DNA from: Paenibacillus sp. PL2-23
Lineage (GTDB): Bacteria > Bacillota > Bacilli > Paenibacillales > Paenibacillaceae
NCBI RefSeq assembly: GCF_040834005.1
Contig: NZ_CP162129.1
Location: 5,390,501 to 5,454,500, forward strand
Direction: 5' to 3'
DNA: 64,000 bases
Part shown: in pieces, positions 1 to 8,934 of the stretch
Layout of the letters: every line of letters starts with the position of its first letter
Position numbering within the stretch: the stretch's first letter is position 1
Made by a program: the position numbers and the translations under genes
Notes under the pieces: generated by a model
What the model was told of the DNA's origin: nothing
The model's database searches: none
What the model saw: only the letters and a program-made list of their open reading frames with translations

Positions 1-723
1 ACGAATCGCTGCCTGAATGTTCAGGGCTCCGCCCGCAAGCGGCGGGAGACGTACGTCGGCAACTGGCTGCCGGAGCCGGATGTCGCTTACGGCGCGGCTC
101 TGCCCCCCGATCCGCTCCAGCTATGGGAGCGGAATGAGACGATTACCTATGCGATGCTCGTTATGCTGGAGCAGCTCAGCGGCATCGAACGGGCCGTCTT
201 CCTGCTTCGCGAGACGCTCGCGTTCAGCTATGACGAAATCGCGGAGATCGTCGGCAAATCGGAAGCCAACTGTCGCAAAATCATCAGCCGCGCCAAGGCA
301 AAGCTCGGGGACGCGCCCGACACCCCGCCCTTCTACAGCGAGCGGGCTGCAGAGCTGGCGAAGGCCTTCATCACGGCCGCGGAAACCGGCAACACGGAGG
401 CGCTGCTGGGTTTGCTGACGGAGGATGCGGTGATGATATCCGACGGCGGCGGCAAGGTGCGCGCGGCGATCTTCCCCATTCTGGGACGCGAGCGCATCTT
501 GGCCTTCTACGAAGGCTTGGCCCGCAAGGGCGTCGTGGGGCGGGGGTACATCCCCGCTTCCGTTAACGGCCAATTCGGGTTCTTATTGTTCGAGGAGGGC
601 GAGCTGAAGCGCGTGTTGACCTTCCAATGGGATGCTGCCGGCGAGCGGCTGCAGCGCGTTTTTTTGATCATGAATCCCGATAAGCTGACTTCTGTCACAA
701 ACCAACCCGCTGATTTGTCTTAG
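1..723 (+). CDS. ECF41-type RNA polymerase sigma factor (5' end cut by window)
   Basis: Reading frame 1 is open from the first base to the stop at 723, so the N-terminus lies outside the window; 240 codons are visible. The visible part begins in the region 2/4 linker with the YVGxWLPEP motif typical of ECF41 (SigJ-like) factors. Sigma region 4 follows at about visible residues 50-100, with a helix-turn-helix around AFSYDEIAEIVGKS. A SnoaL/NTF2-like C-terminal extension of about 110 residues follows; in this family it tunes activity. ECF41 factors are usually encoded beside a carboxymuconolactone decarboxylase, oxidoreductase or epimerase instead of an anti-sigma factor, and the next gene is exactly that. 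The signal it senses is unknown. Confidence 0.88.
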   Translation, partial: TNRCLNVQGSARKRRETYVGNWLPEPDVAYGAALPPDPLQLWERNETITYAMLVMLEQLSGIERAVFLLRETLAFSYDEIAEIVGKSEANCRKIISRAKAKLGDAPDTPPFYSERAAELAKAFITAAETGNTEALLGLLTEDAVMISDGGGKVRAAIFPILGRERILAFYEGLARKGVVGRGYIPASVNGQFGFLLFEEGELKRVLTFQWDAAGERLQRVFLIMNPDKLTSVTNQPADLS

Positions 724-778
724 AAGCATAGCCGGCCGCAGCGCGGTTCGGCGAATCCAATCTAAGGAGTGGTGCAGG

Positions 779-1222
779 GTGACTAACGCCAAGAGAGTGA
801 ATATGAATAAAGAGCTGCCTGCCGGGTATCAAGCCATGCTGGGCCTGGAGCAATTCGTGAGGTCGTCCAGCCTGGAGCATAGCCTCATTGAGCTTGTCAA
901 AATCCGCGCGTCCCAAATCAACGGCTGTGCCTTCTGTATTAACATGCACACCGTCGACGCTCGCAAGGCCGGTGAAACCGAGCAGCGTATTTACGCGCTA
1001 AGCGCATGGAGGGAGACGCCTTACTTCAGCGCGGAGGAGAGGGCGGCGCTCGCCTTGACGGAAGCCGTTACGCTGATCGCAAGCCACCATGTGCCGGACA
1101 GCCTCTACGAGGAGGCAGCGCGCTTCTTCAACAACCAGCAGATGGGCGAGCTCATCATGGCGATCGTGACGATCAACAGCTGGAACCGTATCGCTATCGC
1201 GACGGGCTTGATGCCGGAGTAA
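779..1222 (+). CDS. carboxymuconolactone decarboxylase (AhpD-like) family protein
   Basis: A 147-residue protein with the AhpD-like core: ELVKIRASQINGCAFCINMHT carries the CxxC redox pair and the following histidine, and the C-terminal VTINSWNRIAIA segment is typical. Members are small all-helical thiol peroxidase or hydroperoxide-linked enzymes; the substrate cannot be told. The GTG start at 779 has AAGGAG about ten bases upstream. An in-frame ATG at 803 is a possible later start. It lies 55 bp behind the ECF41 sigma factor and is probably its target as well as its neighbour, which is the usual arrangement for this sigma group. Confidence 0.88.
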   Translation: MTNAKRVNMNKELPAGYQAMLGLEQFVRSSSLEHSLIELVKIRASQINGCAFCINMHTVDARKAGETEQRIYALSAWRETPYFSAEERAALALTEAVTLIASHHVPDSLYEEAARFFNNQQMGELIMAIVTINSWNRIAIATGLMPE

Positions 1223-1235
1223 TTTTTATAAAAAG

Positions 1236-1270
1236 AGAGAGGAGCTCGTCGCTGTGACGGGCTCCTCTCT
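1236..1270 (-). terminator. Terminator-like hairpin between the decarboxylase and the sdaAA remnant
   Basis: A 10-bp stem (1236-1245 pairing with 1261-1270) lies between the two convergent genes. On the minus strand it is followed by a short T tract, which fits a terminator for the serine dehydratase unit. The plus-strand side lacks a clear T run. Confidence 0.6.
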
Positions 1271-1285
1271 TTGACGACATCCCAG

Positions 1286-1776
1286 CTACACCTTGTCCCC
1301 TTTGACTCGCTTCGACCGGAGCTCCTCCATAATCGCTTTCCCGGTCGGGGTTATACCATCTTCTGGTCGGACCAGCGGAATCGCTCCTGGCAGCTCACAA
1401 AGACGCCGGGAATAATGCCGCAGGAGCCTGCCGTCGGCGTGGCAATGACGCGCCCCATCGAGGCGTTCACCTCCGAGACGGCAAGGGCATAGGCCATCGC
1501 GTCGCCGGCAACGCCCAGATTGGAAGCGCCGTCCGCGTTGTAAGCGGCCACCCGCTGCGCGTCGAGTCCCGTAATACCGCTTCGGGAGGTTGTATTCTCT
1601 GTCAGCCCCTTTTTCACGGCACCCTTCATCACAGCGTAATAATCGGCCATCTTGGCGAACTCCGATGTCGGCTCATGACCGGATTCCGCCGACTGCTCGG
1701 CAAGCATAAGCTCCCCGATGGTCAGCCCTTCCTCCGTGCACAGCTTCACTATTTCGTTCAAATGGCGAAATCGCAT
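1286..1776 (-). pseudogene. sdaAA: L-serine dehydratase alpha subunit, internally deleted and frameshifted
   Basis: From the ATG at 1776 the product follows SdaAA for about 135 residues, including TPTAGSCGIIPGVF, then stops at 1351, giving 141 residues against about 290-300 normally. Immediately past the stop, in another frame, positions 1349-1286 encode PTGKAIMEEL followed by a short basic tail and a stop, which is the expected extreme C-terminus of the same protein. About 150 middle residues, including the cysteines that hold the 4Fe-4S cluster, are absent. The simplest reading is a deletion of roughly 450 bp with a frame change. The protein should be inactive. An assembly collapse is the alternative. 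Confidence 0.85.
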
Positions 1777-1841
1777 GCTCGTTCATCCCCTCCGCGTCAA
1801 CAATGGACATCCGTTAGATCCACGACTCTGATAGATTGCAC

Positions 1842-2483
1842 CTAAGGGCAAGCCTCCAGCTTTTTCAGCAAGGCCTCCGTCAGCTCCGTATCCAGCTCCA
1901 TGACGGTGAGCGCATCTCCGCTCCGGCTCTTCCGGTCGACGGACATGTACCCGATGTTGGAATGCTCCTCCTTGAGCCTGCCTGTCAGCTCCGCAATGAC
2001 GCCGGGAGCGTCGGCATGGAAGATGGCAAGCGTCTTGTAGACACCCATCAGCTTGGCGCGGAACCCGTTGATTTCTACAATCTCGATATTGCCGCCCCCG
2101 ATGGAGATGCCAACCGTCTCAAGCGTCTGTCCCGATGCCGTCGTCAGCATGATTCGAGCCGTATTGGGATGGGGGTACAGTCCCTTGCCCTCGCGGAATA
2201 TAATCGACATACCGGATTGCTCTGCGAGGCTCAGCGCATCCGGCAGACGCGGATCATCCGTCCCATACCCCAGGATGCCGCCAGCAATCGCCACGTCCGT
2301 GCCATGCCCCGCATAGGTAGCGGCGAACGAGCCGTAGAACGTGACGACTGCCGCGATGGGAGCCTCCCCAGGCCCCAGCAGCTGCCTTGCCGCGCGACCG
2401 ATGCGCGCCGCTCCCGCCGTATGGGAGCTCGACGGCCCGACCATGGCGGGACCGATAATGGAGAACACATCCTTGAACCGCAT
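1842..2483 (-). CDS. sdaAB: L-serine dehydratase, iron-sulfur-dependent, beta subunit
   Basis: A 213-residue protein with the SdaAB signature VFSIIGPAMVGPSSSHTAGAA at the N-terminus and an ACT-like C-terminal domain from about residue 140. With SdaAA it would deaminate serine to pyruvate and ammonia in the cytoplasm. The ATG at 2483 is preferred because GGAGGT lies seven bases upstream; a GTG nine bases earlier would sit on the ribosome binding site. It precedes the damaged sdaAA gene by 65 bp in one unit. The beta subunit looks intact but has no working partner in the window. Confidence 0.9.
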   Translation of the reverse strand: MRFKDVFSIIGPAMVGPSSSHTAGAARIGRAARQLLGPGEAPIAAVVTFYGSFAATYAGHGTDVAIAGGILGYGTDDPRLPDALSLAEQSGMSIIFREGKGLYPHPNTARIMLTTASGQTLETVGISIGGGNIEIVEINGFRAKLMGVYKTLAIFHADAPGVIAELTGRLKEEHSNIGYMSVDRKSRSGDALTVMELDTELTEALLKKLEACP

Positions 2484-2674
2484 CCCTTCCACCTCCGTAT
2501 GATACAGCTCGTCACTAACCTGCTACTGCATTGAACAATCCTTGTTAGTGCGCGTCAACCGCGCCCCGTTCCATCCGCAGCAGCTGCAACAAGCGTAGAC
2601 GGCTGCGCCGTCCATAGGCGGGCAGCATACGTTTCGCGTTCAAAGGCTGCAAGCGCGGCGCGCTACCAAGCCAA

Positions 2675-2696
2675 TTTGAACGATTTTTCGTTCAAA
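2675..2696. promoter_or_regulatory. Perfect 8-bp inverted repeat upstream of sdaAB
   Basis: TTTGAACG, six bases, CGTTCAAA. It lies about 190 bp upstream of the sdaAB start. It may be an operator or a small hairpin; nothing in the sequence identifies the binding protein. Confidence 0.4.
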
Positions 2697-2868
2697 CTCT
2701 AAGCACATCTTTTGCCGTAAGCGACGTGGCACCAAAACCGCATATTCCCTCACTCCCATGCAAAATGAAGATGGAAGCCAGCTTCACCCCGAAATTTGTT
2801 GAATACTAAAAGCACACTTATACCCCAACTTTACACACTCTTTATCCACAATCGATGCAAATCATCAT

Positions 2869-2907
2869 TTCCAAAAAAAATAAAGAGGCGCCGTAAGCGG
2901 CACCTCT
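2869..2907 (-). terminator. Rho-independent terminator of prmC
   Basis: On the minus strand a stem of 8 of 9 pairs (2884-2892 with 2899-2907) is followed by a run of eight T. It lies 21 bp beyond the prmC stop. Confidence 0.85.
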
Positions 2908-2927
2908 CTCTTCCAAGCCCAGCCTAT

Positions 2928-3875
2928 TTATGATGTCCGCACCGCGACAATATGGCGCTCAATGCCGCCGTAGTCGGTGATGATGCGAATGTCGTCCCAC
3001 TGGCCCATCCCGCGCATCAGCTCCGCCACAATCCGCGGCTGGCCCATGCCGAGCTCGAATGCCACAATGCGCGGCATGGCCGACAGCAGCGGCAGCTGCT
3101 CCAGCATGCGGCGGTACGGGTCGAGCCCGTCCGCTCCGCCCTCCAGCGCGAGATGCGGCTCGTAATCCCGCACCTCGCGCTGCAAGCCAGGCATATCCGC
3201 CGACGGAATGTACGGCGGATTGCTCACCAGCACGTCGACGCGCGCCCCCGCGCCGTCGACGGCAGTCCCGCCGCGCCCCGAAGCGATGAGGGGCGCGAGC
3301 AGGTCGCCCTGCGCGAACGCGATCCGGCCCGCCGCCGTATGGCGGGCCGCGTTCGCGCGGGCGACCTCAAGCGCGTCCGGCGACAGGTCGGACGCGATCA
3401 CGCGCCAGTCGTGACGCTGCGCCGCAAGCGTCACGGCGATGGCGCCGCTGCCGGTGCCGACGTCGACGACCGTCGGCGCCGCGGCGCCATGGGCTGTCGC
3501 CGCCGGAGGCCAGAGCCGGCCGGCGGCGTCCAGCACCGCTTCCACGAGGAGCTCCGTCTCGGGGCGCGGGATAAGCACGGCGGGCGTCACCGTGAACGGA
3601 CGCCCGTAGAACCATTCCTCGCCGAGCACATATTGCAGCGGCTCGCCAGCCCCTCGGCGGCGGATCAGCGTCGTCCACGCCTCTCCCTTCGCCTCGGGGA
3701 AGGGCTCGCGCCACGCCATAAGCAGCGCCGCGCGATCCATGCCAAGGGCATGCTCCATAAGCCGATCCGCCTGGCTGCGGCCATCCTCGACCCCCTGCTC
3801 CTCCAGCCAGGCAGCCGCCCGATCCCGCGCTTCCCGAACCGTCATCGGCGGTATGTAAAGCCTATCTTCGCCCAT
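2928..3875 (-). CDS. prmC: Release factor glutamine methyltransferase
   Basis: PrmC methylates the glutamine of the GGQ motif of release factors. The 315-residue protein has an N-terminal helical domain, a SAM-binding motif VDVGTGSGAIAV and the substrate-gripping NPPY motif (VSNPPYIP). The start at 3875 is chosen because GGAGG lies seven bases upstream and the protein then matches the family length; a reading frame extends further upstream without support. It follows prfA on the same strand, the classic pair in which the enzyme modifies the product of the neighbouring gene. Confidence 0.93.
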   Translation of the reverse strand: MGEDRLYIPPMTVREARDRAAAWLEEQGVEDGRSQADRLMEHALGMDRAALLMAWREPFPEAKGEAWTTLIRRRGAGEPLQYVLGEEWFYGRPFTVTPAVLIPRPETELLVEAVLDAAGRLWPPAATAHGAAAPTVVDVGTGSGAIAVTLAAQRHDWRVIASDLSPDALEVARANAARHTAAGRIAFAQGDLLAPLIASGRGGTAVDGAGARVDVLVSNPPYIPSADMPGLQREVRDYEPHLALEGGADGLDPYRRMLEQLPLLSAMPRIVAFELGMGQPRIVAELMRGMGQWDDIRIITDYGGIERHIVAVRTS

Positions 3876-4026
3876 CCTCTCTCCTCCATTCCAATCCTCT
3901 AATCCCTCCAACTCACAGCCCTCGCTGCGGCTTAAAAAAAAACCGGCCGCCCGCCTCGCCTGCCACATAGCAAACGAAGCCGCGAACCGGCATTGTATGG
4001 AAGCCCTAAGGAATTCCGATTAGTGA

Positions 4027-5106
4027 TTAGTTGGTGCCCATCGTTTCGCGCTCCAGCGCCTCCGCCTGCTCCGCGATCGTCAGTGACGTAATGATGTCGT
4101 TGAGGTCGCCGTTCATGACGGAATCCAGACGGTGCAGCGTCAGGTTGATGCGGTGATCCGTCACGCGGCTCTGCGGGAAGTTGTATGTGCGAATCCGCTC
4201 ACTGCGGTCGCCCGTGCCCACTTTGCTCTTGCGCTCGCCAGCGTACTTCGCTTCTTCCTCTTGGCGGCGAATGTCGTAAATGCGCGCGCGCAATACCTGC
4301 AGCGCCTTCTGCTTGTTGTCGTTCTGCGATTTGCCGTCCTGACAGGTCGCCATAATGCCCGTCGGCACGTGAAGCACACGAACCGCCGACTTCGTCGTAT
4401 TGACGGACTGTCCGCCAGCGCCGCTGGAGCAGAACGTGTCGATCCTGATGTCTTTGTCCAGAATTTCGACTTCGACATCTTCAACCTCCGGCATAACGGC
4501 AACCGTCGACGTCGAGGTATGAATGCGTCCGCCGGACTCCGTTACCGGAATACGCTGCACGCGGTGTGCGCCGCTCTCATATTTCAGCTTGCTGTAAGCG
4601 CCCTTGCCGTTGATGGAGAAGATAACCTCCTTGAAGCCGCCAAGGTCGTTCTCTGTATACTCCATCAGCTCGCAGCGCCAGCCCTGCGTATCGGCGAACT
4701 TGGTGTACATGCGATACAGCTCGTAAGCGAACAGCGCCGCTTCGTCGCCGCCCGCCGCTCCGCGAATTTCCACGATGACGTTCTTGTCGTCATTAGGGTC
4801 CTTCGGCAGCAGCAGAATGCGCATGATCTCCTCCAGCTCGGTCTTGCGCTGGGACAGCTCTTCAATCTCCATCTTCACCATCTCGCGCATCTCATCGTCG
4901 AGCTTCTCGCCCAGCATCAGCTTGGCGTCGTCCAACTGCTCCGATACCTGCTTATATTCCGTATAGGCGTCATGCGCCTCCTGTAGATCAGACTGCTCCT
5001 TGGACAGGTCCCGAAGCCGCTTCGGATCGCTGGCCACATCCGGATCGCATAGAAGCTCGCTGAGCTTCTCATAACGGTCGGCGAGTGCTTGTAATCGGTC
5101 AAACAC
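4027..5106 (-). CDS. prfA: Peptide chain release factor 1
   Basis: RF1 reads UAA and UAG at the ribosomal A site and triggers peptide release. The 359-residue protein has the helical N-terminal domain, the codon-recognition tripeptide PVT (RIPVTES) that marks RF1 rather than RF2, and the catalytic GGQ loop (GAGGQSVN). Length is normal. It heads a prfA-prmC unit. Its upstream region is packed with DnaA boxes, which is unusual for a translation gene. Confidence 0.96.
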   Translation of the reverse strand: MFDRLQALADRYEKLSELLCDPDVASDPKRLRDLSKEQSDLQEAHDAYTEYKQVSEQLDDAKLMLGEKLDDEMREMVKMEIEELSQRKTELEEIMRILLLPKDPNDDKNVIVEIRGAAGGDEAALFAYELYRMYTKFADTQGWRCELMEYTENDLGGFKEVIFSINGKGAYSKLKYESGAHRVQRIPVTESGGRIHTSTSTVAVMPEVEDVEVEILDKDIRIDTFCSSGAGGQSVNTTKSAVRVLHVPTGIMATCQDGKSQNDNKQKALQVLRARIYDIRRQEEEAKYAGERKSKVGTGDRSERIRTYNFPQSRVTDHRINLTLHRLDSVMNGDLNDIITSLTIAEQAEALERETMGTN

Positions 5107-5425
5107 GTTTAGTCACCTCTGTTACTTTCCATTAAGATATACAATATTATAGCACAATGCGATTGGTGTATCGATATGCGGTTTTATCGACTACAGCTTC
5201 CTTCAACAACTTATCCACAAATCATTCACAACCTGTGCACATCATGTCCACATTTCAGCCAGTGATATCCACAACACTTGTTGAAAACCCCCACTGCACC
5301 TGCTTTTACGAGTGTTCCCGCTCTCAGAAAAGTTATCCACATGTGCACATGTAAAAATGATTGCTGTGCAAATCATTTTATATCATATTATGCTCTTCTA
5401 AGCATGATCTAGAGGAGGGATTAGG
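5107..5425. other. Intergenic region upstream of prfA
   Basis: About 320 bp between divergent genes. No gene is convincing here. The dominant content is the DnaA-box cluster at 5211-5341 and several TGTGCACA-like palindromes around 5233-5242 and 5340-5352. Confidence 0.6.
5211..5341. promoter_or_regulatory. DnaA-box cluster 1 (upstream of prfA)
   Basis: Two perfect TTATCCACA boxes (5211-5219 and 5333-5341), one eight-of-nine match (5265-5273) and two seven-of-nine matches (5222-5230, 5244-5252), all in the same orientation within 131 bp. There is no dnaA, dnaN or AT-rich unwinding region next to it, so it is not oriC. It may regulate the prfA promoter or titrate DnaA. Confidence 0.65.
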
Positions 5426-6385
5426 ATGAATAAAAGCATCGCAGATTTTGAACGTCTAACAAGCACGGACTATGACAATATTGCTGGCATAGTGGTGATG
5501 CAAGACAGCAAAATGATATATGAAGGTTATTTCGACGGCTATACCGCTGACGATTCTATTCATATCGCATCTGTGACCAAGAGCGTTGTATCTGCGTTGA
5601 TGGGTATTGCCATCGACAAAGGATATATGGAGGGCGTGGAGCAGAGAGTATTGGACTTCTTCCCTGATTACACGGTCAAACGCGGCGAAAAAACGATACG
5701 GGATATCACCATAAAACACCTTCTCACAATGACAGCACCGTATAAGTACAAGTCGGAGCCCTATACCAAAGTTTTTAAAAGTGAGGATTGGACAAAAGCT
5801 GCTCTGGACTTGTTGGGCGGGAAACGAGCTCCTGGGGCTTTTCAATATACCACCATCGGCATACAGATTTTATCCGGTGTTCTTTCGAATGCAACCGGTC
5901 AATCGGTGCTCGATTTTGCCACAGACAATCTCTTTGAGCCACTAGGAATCCAAGCACCCCCTCCTGCCAGCATACAGAGTAAAGAAGAATATTTTTCTTT
6001 TCTGAAGGACAGATACGTCAGCGGTTGGATGATGGATGCCAAGGGCACGAACACTGCTGGCTGGGGGCTAACCTTGACGCCAAGAGATATGGCCAAAATC
6101 GGTCAGCTGTACCTCAATGGAGGCTCCTGGAACGGCAAGCACATTCTATCCTCCAAGTGGACCCAGGACAGCACGACAGAAAGCAGCCGATGGGGGGAGA
6201 GGCCCTATGGTTATTTATGGTGGATTGTGGACAAGAACTGTTATGCAGCTCTTGGTGATGGCGGCAATACGATATACGTGAACACTGGGAAGCAAATGGT
6301 CATATCCATCGCTTCTCGTTTTATGCCGCGTGCCCAGAACCGAATCGCATTCATTAACAAGCATATTGTACCCATGTTCGAGTAG
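5426..6385 (+). CDS. Serine hydrolase, class C beta-lactamase/PBP-like family
   Basis: A 319-residue protein with the SxxK nucleophile motif near residue 49 (ASVTKSV), QYTT in place of the usual YxN near residue 137, and a GDGGN segment near residue 277 taking the place of the third motif. There is no signal peptide, so it is probably cytoplasmic. The family includes esterases, peptidases and beta-lactamases; the substrate cannot be predicted, and the missing YxN asparagine argues against simple beta-lactamase activity. AGGAGG precedes the start. Base composition is lower in GC than its neighbours, hinting at later acquisition. It is a single-gene unit, divergent from prfA. Confidence 0.82.
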   Translation: MNKSIADFERLTSTDYDNIAGIVVMQDSKMIYEGYFDGYTADDSIHIASVTKSVVSALMGIAIDKGYMEGVEQRVLDFFPDYTVKRGEKTIRDITIKHLLTMTAPYKYKSEPYTKVFKSEDWTKAALDLLGGKRAPGAFQYTTIGIQILSGVLSNATGQSVLDFATDNLFEPLGIQAPPPASIQSKEEYFSFLKDRYVSGWMMDAKGTNTAGWGLTLTPRDMAKIGQLYLNGGSWNGKHILSSKWTQDSTTESSRWGERPYGYLWWIVDKNCYAALGDGGNTIYVNTGKQMVISIASRFMPRAQNRIAFINKHIVPMFE

Positions 6386-6420
6386 CACAATTGGGATAAG
6401 TGAGGCACCACGCAAAAAAA

Positions 6421-6471
6421 CACGCGGGAACCGCCCCGGCATTCCCATGCCTGGGGCGCATTCCCGCGCGT
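6421..6471 (-). terminator. Terminator between ychF and the serine hydrolase
   Basis: A long two-part hairpin (outer stem 6423-6430 with 6461-6468, inner GC-rich stem 6432-6458). On the minus strand it is followed by seven T, so it ends ychF transcription. Confidence 0.85.
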
Positions 6472-6523
6472 CTCGATGCGGCTGTGCCAGCTTGCTGCTG
6501 GCCGGCCGCTCCGCCGAAAGCTT

Positions 6524-7624
<1,101 letters not shown>

Positions 7625-7779
7625 GTATCAGACACTCCCTATTATCCGTGAATGTAAACAACTCCCGTCATTATACCCCAGCGGCATACACAATGAAAGG
7701 GCAAAGCGTACCCTTCTTGCCGGCGGCTGCATGCCTCCGCTTCACCGGGCAATACTATGCGGGCAGGGAGGTGACAGCA

Positions 7780-7965
7780 ATGGAGAACCAGAATCACAAG
7801 GGCAACTACAAGGGTACTACGAATATGCGGGCCAAAAACCAGGATATGGCGTTCGTGAACGACACGATCGAGGATGCCAAGTCTGTATCGAATTTTTCCG
7901 GCAAAAAGAAAAAAGAAAACGGACTCCAGCTTCTAACAGCCTCTAACCGCTCTCTGGGCCGCTAA
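7780..7965 (+). CDS. Small hydrophilic protein, unrecognised
   Basis: A 61-residue, lysine- and asparagine-rich protein with no signal peptide or membrane segment. GGGAGGTGA lies at a good distance before the ATG at 7780, which is the main reason to call it a gene; the frame runs further upstream but that part reads like noncoding DNA. It is divergent from ychF. It could be one of the many small sporulation proteins of Bacilli, but no family motif supports that. Confidence 0.6.
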   Translation: MENQNHKGNYKGTTNMRAKNQDMAFVNDTIEDAKSVSNFSGKKKKENGLQLLTASNRSLGR

Positions 7966-7970
7966 CGCCT

Positions 7971-8014
7971 GCAGCCACGCCATAACCGGAATAGGCCGGT
8001 TACAGCGTGGCTGC
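7971..8014. terminator. Cruciform between the small gene and the sugar ABC operon
   Basis: Nested perfect stems: 7971-7980 with 8005-8014, and 7983-7989 with 7996-8002. It lies between convergent genes, so it probably acts as a two-way terminator, although neither side has a clear T run. Confidence 0.6.
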
Positions 8015-8056
8015 ACAACATGCGTCCGGCCGTTCAGCCCGCCGCTAAAGCTGTCA

Positions 8057-8911
8057 TCAGCCCTTAACCGCGCCTTCCGTCAGGCCCTTCTCGATAAATC
8101 GCTGAATGAACAGATAGATGATCAGGACCGGCACAACGGTTAACGATACGGCCGTCGCCATCAAGCCGAAGTCCGTTCCGTACTGCGAGCTGATCTCGCT
8201 CAGCAGCGCGACGATGGGGCGGACAGCTTCCTTGTTGACGAAGATCAGCGCCGAGAACAGATCATTGTACGACCAGAGGAAGACAAAGATCGCGGCGGAA
8301 GCGAAGGCCGGCCGGGAAATCGGGAACAGGATTTTGGTGAACAGCGTCCAGCGGTTGCAGCCGTCGATGAAGGACGCCTCCTCCAGCTCCTTCGGAATCG
8401 TCGCCATATAACCCGCCAGCACGAGAATCGCGAACGTCAGATTGCCCGCTGTCTGCGGGAAGATGAGACCGAGATAGGTGTTAACCAAGCCCCATTTGAT
8501 CACCAGCTCATACACAGGCACAACGGTCGCGAACGCGGGAATGAGCAGGCTGGCATACAGAATGGAGAACAGCGCCCTTCTGCCGCGGAATTGGAATCTG
8601 GATAATACATAGGCGGCTAGTCCGCCGAAGAGAAGCACGAGCAGCACGGTGCTGCCGGACATGATCAGGCTGTTCAGATAGCTTTTGCCAATATTAATGC
8701 GGTCAAAGGCATTTGTATAATTATCCATTACAGGCTCGAATGCGATGGCAAAGGATTGGTTCATGACATCCCGCGACAGCTTAAACGAGTTGTTCACAAT
8801 CCAAAACATGGCGTAAATCGTTGTTAGGGCCCAGCCGCACAACACGACATACATGAAGACAGTGCCGGGCTTGATCCGTATAGGCTTCTTCCCTGATTGT
8901 ACTGATTGCAT
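8057..8911 (-). CDS. Carbohydrate ABC transporter permease (MalG-like)
   Basis: A 284-residue inner-membrane permease with six predicted membrane segments and the EAA loop (ELEEASFIDGCNRWTLF) that docks the ATPase. It is the last gene of a binding protein-permease-permease operon and pairs with the permease just upstream, 23 bp away. No ATPase gene is nearby; such systems commonly share one MsmX-type ATPase encoded elsewhere. The sugar is unknown. Confidence 0.9.
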   Translation of the reverse strand: MQSVQSGKKPIRIKPGTVFMYVVLCGWALTTIYAMFWIVNNSFKLSRDVMNQSFAIAFEPVMDNYTNAFDRINIGKSYLNSLIMSGSTVLLVLLFGGLAAYVLSRFQFRGRRALFSILYASLLIPAFATVVPVYELVIKWGLVNTYLGLIFPQTAGNLTFAILVLAGYMATIPKELEEASFIDGCNRWTLFTKILFPISRPAFASAAIFVFLWSYNDLFSALIFVNKEAVRPIVALLSEISSQYGTDFGLMATAVSLTVVPVLIIYLFIQRFIEKGLTEGAVKG

Positions 8912-8934
8912 AAGCGTACACCCCTAGTACCAGC

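Larger units (their letters stand above)
2484..2927. other. Intergenic region upstream of sdaAB
   Basis: About 440 bp with no convincing gene. It holds a perfect 8-bp inverted repeat at 2675-2696 (TTTGAACG, six-base spacer, CGTTCAAA) that could be an operator for the divergent-facing promoter region, one consensus DnaA box at 2842-2850, and the prmC terminator near 2884-2907. Confidence 0.6.

Noticed and set aside
2842..2850. Single DnaA box downstream of prmC
   Set aside because: An isolated consensus match; another single box at 56730-56738 lies in coding DNA, so singletons are not informative.
2952..3902. 316-codon plus-strand frame
   Set aside because: It is the antisense of prmC, with arginine/alanine-rich composition typical of a GC-rich shadow frame.
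5157..5354. 65-codon plus-strand frame between prfA and the serine hydrolase
   Set aside because: No ribosome binding site; its sequence is made of DnaA-box repeats.
5107..5425. Replication origin
   Set aside because: DnaA boxes are present, but there is no dnaA or dnaN neighbour and no obvious AT-rich unwinding element.
5426..6385. Beta-lactamase resistance gene
   Set aside because: SxxK is present, but the YxN asparagine is missing and there is no signal peptide.
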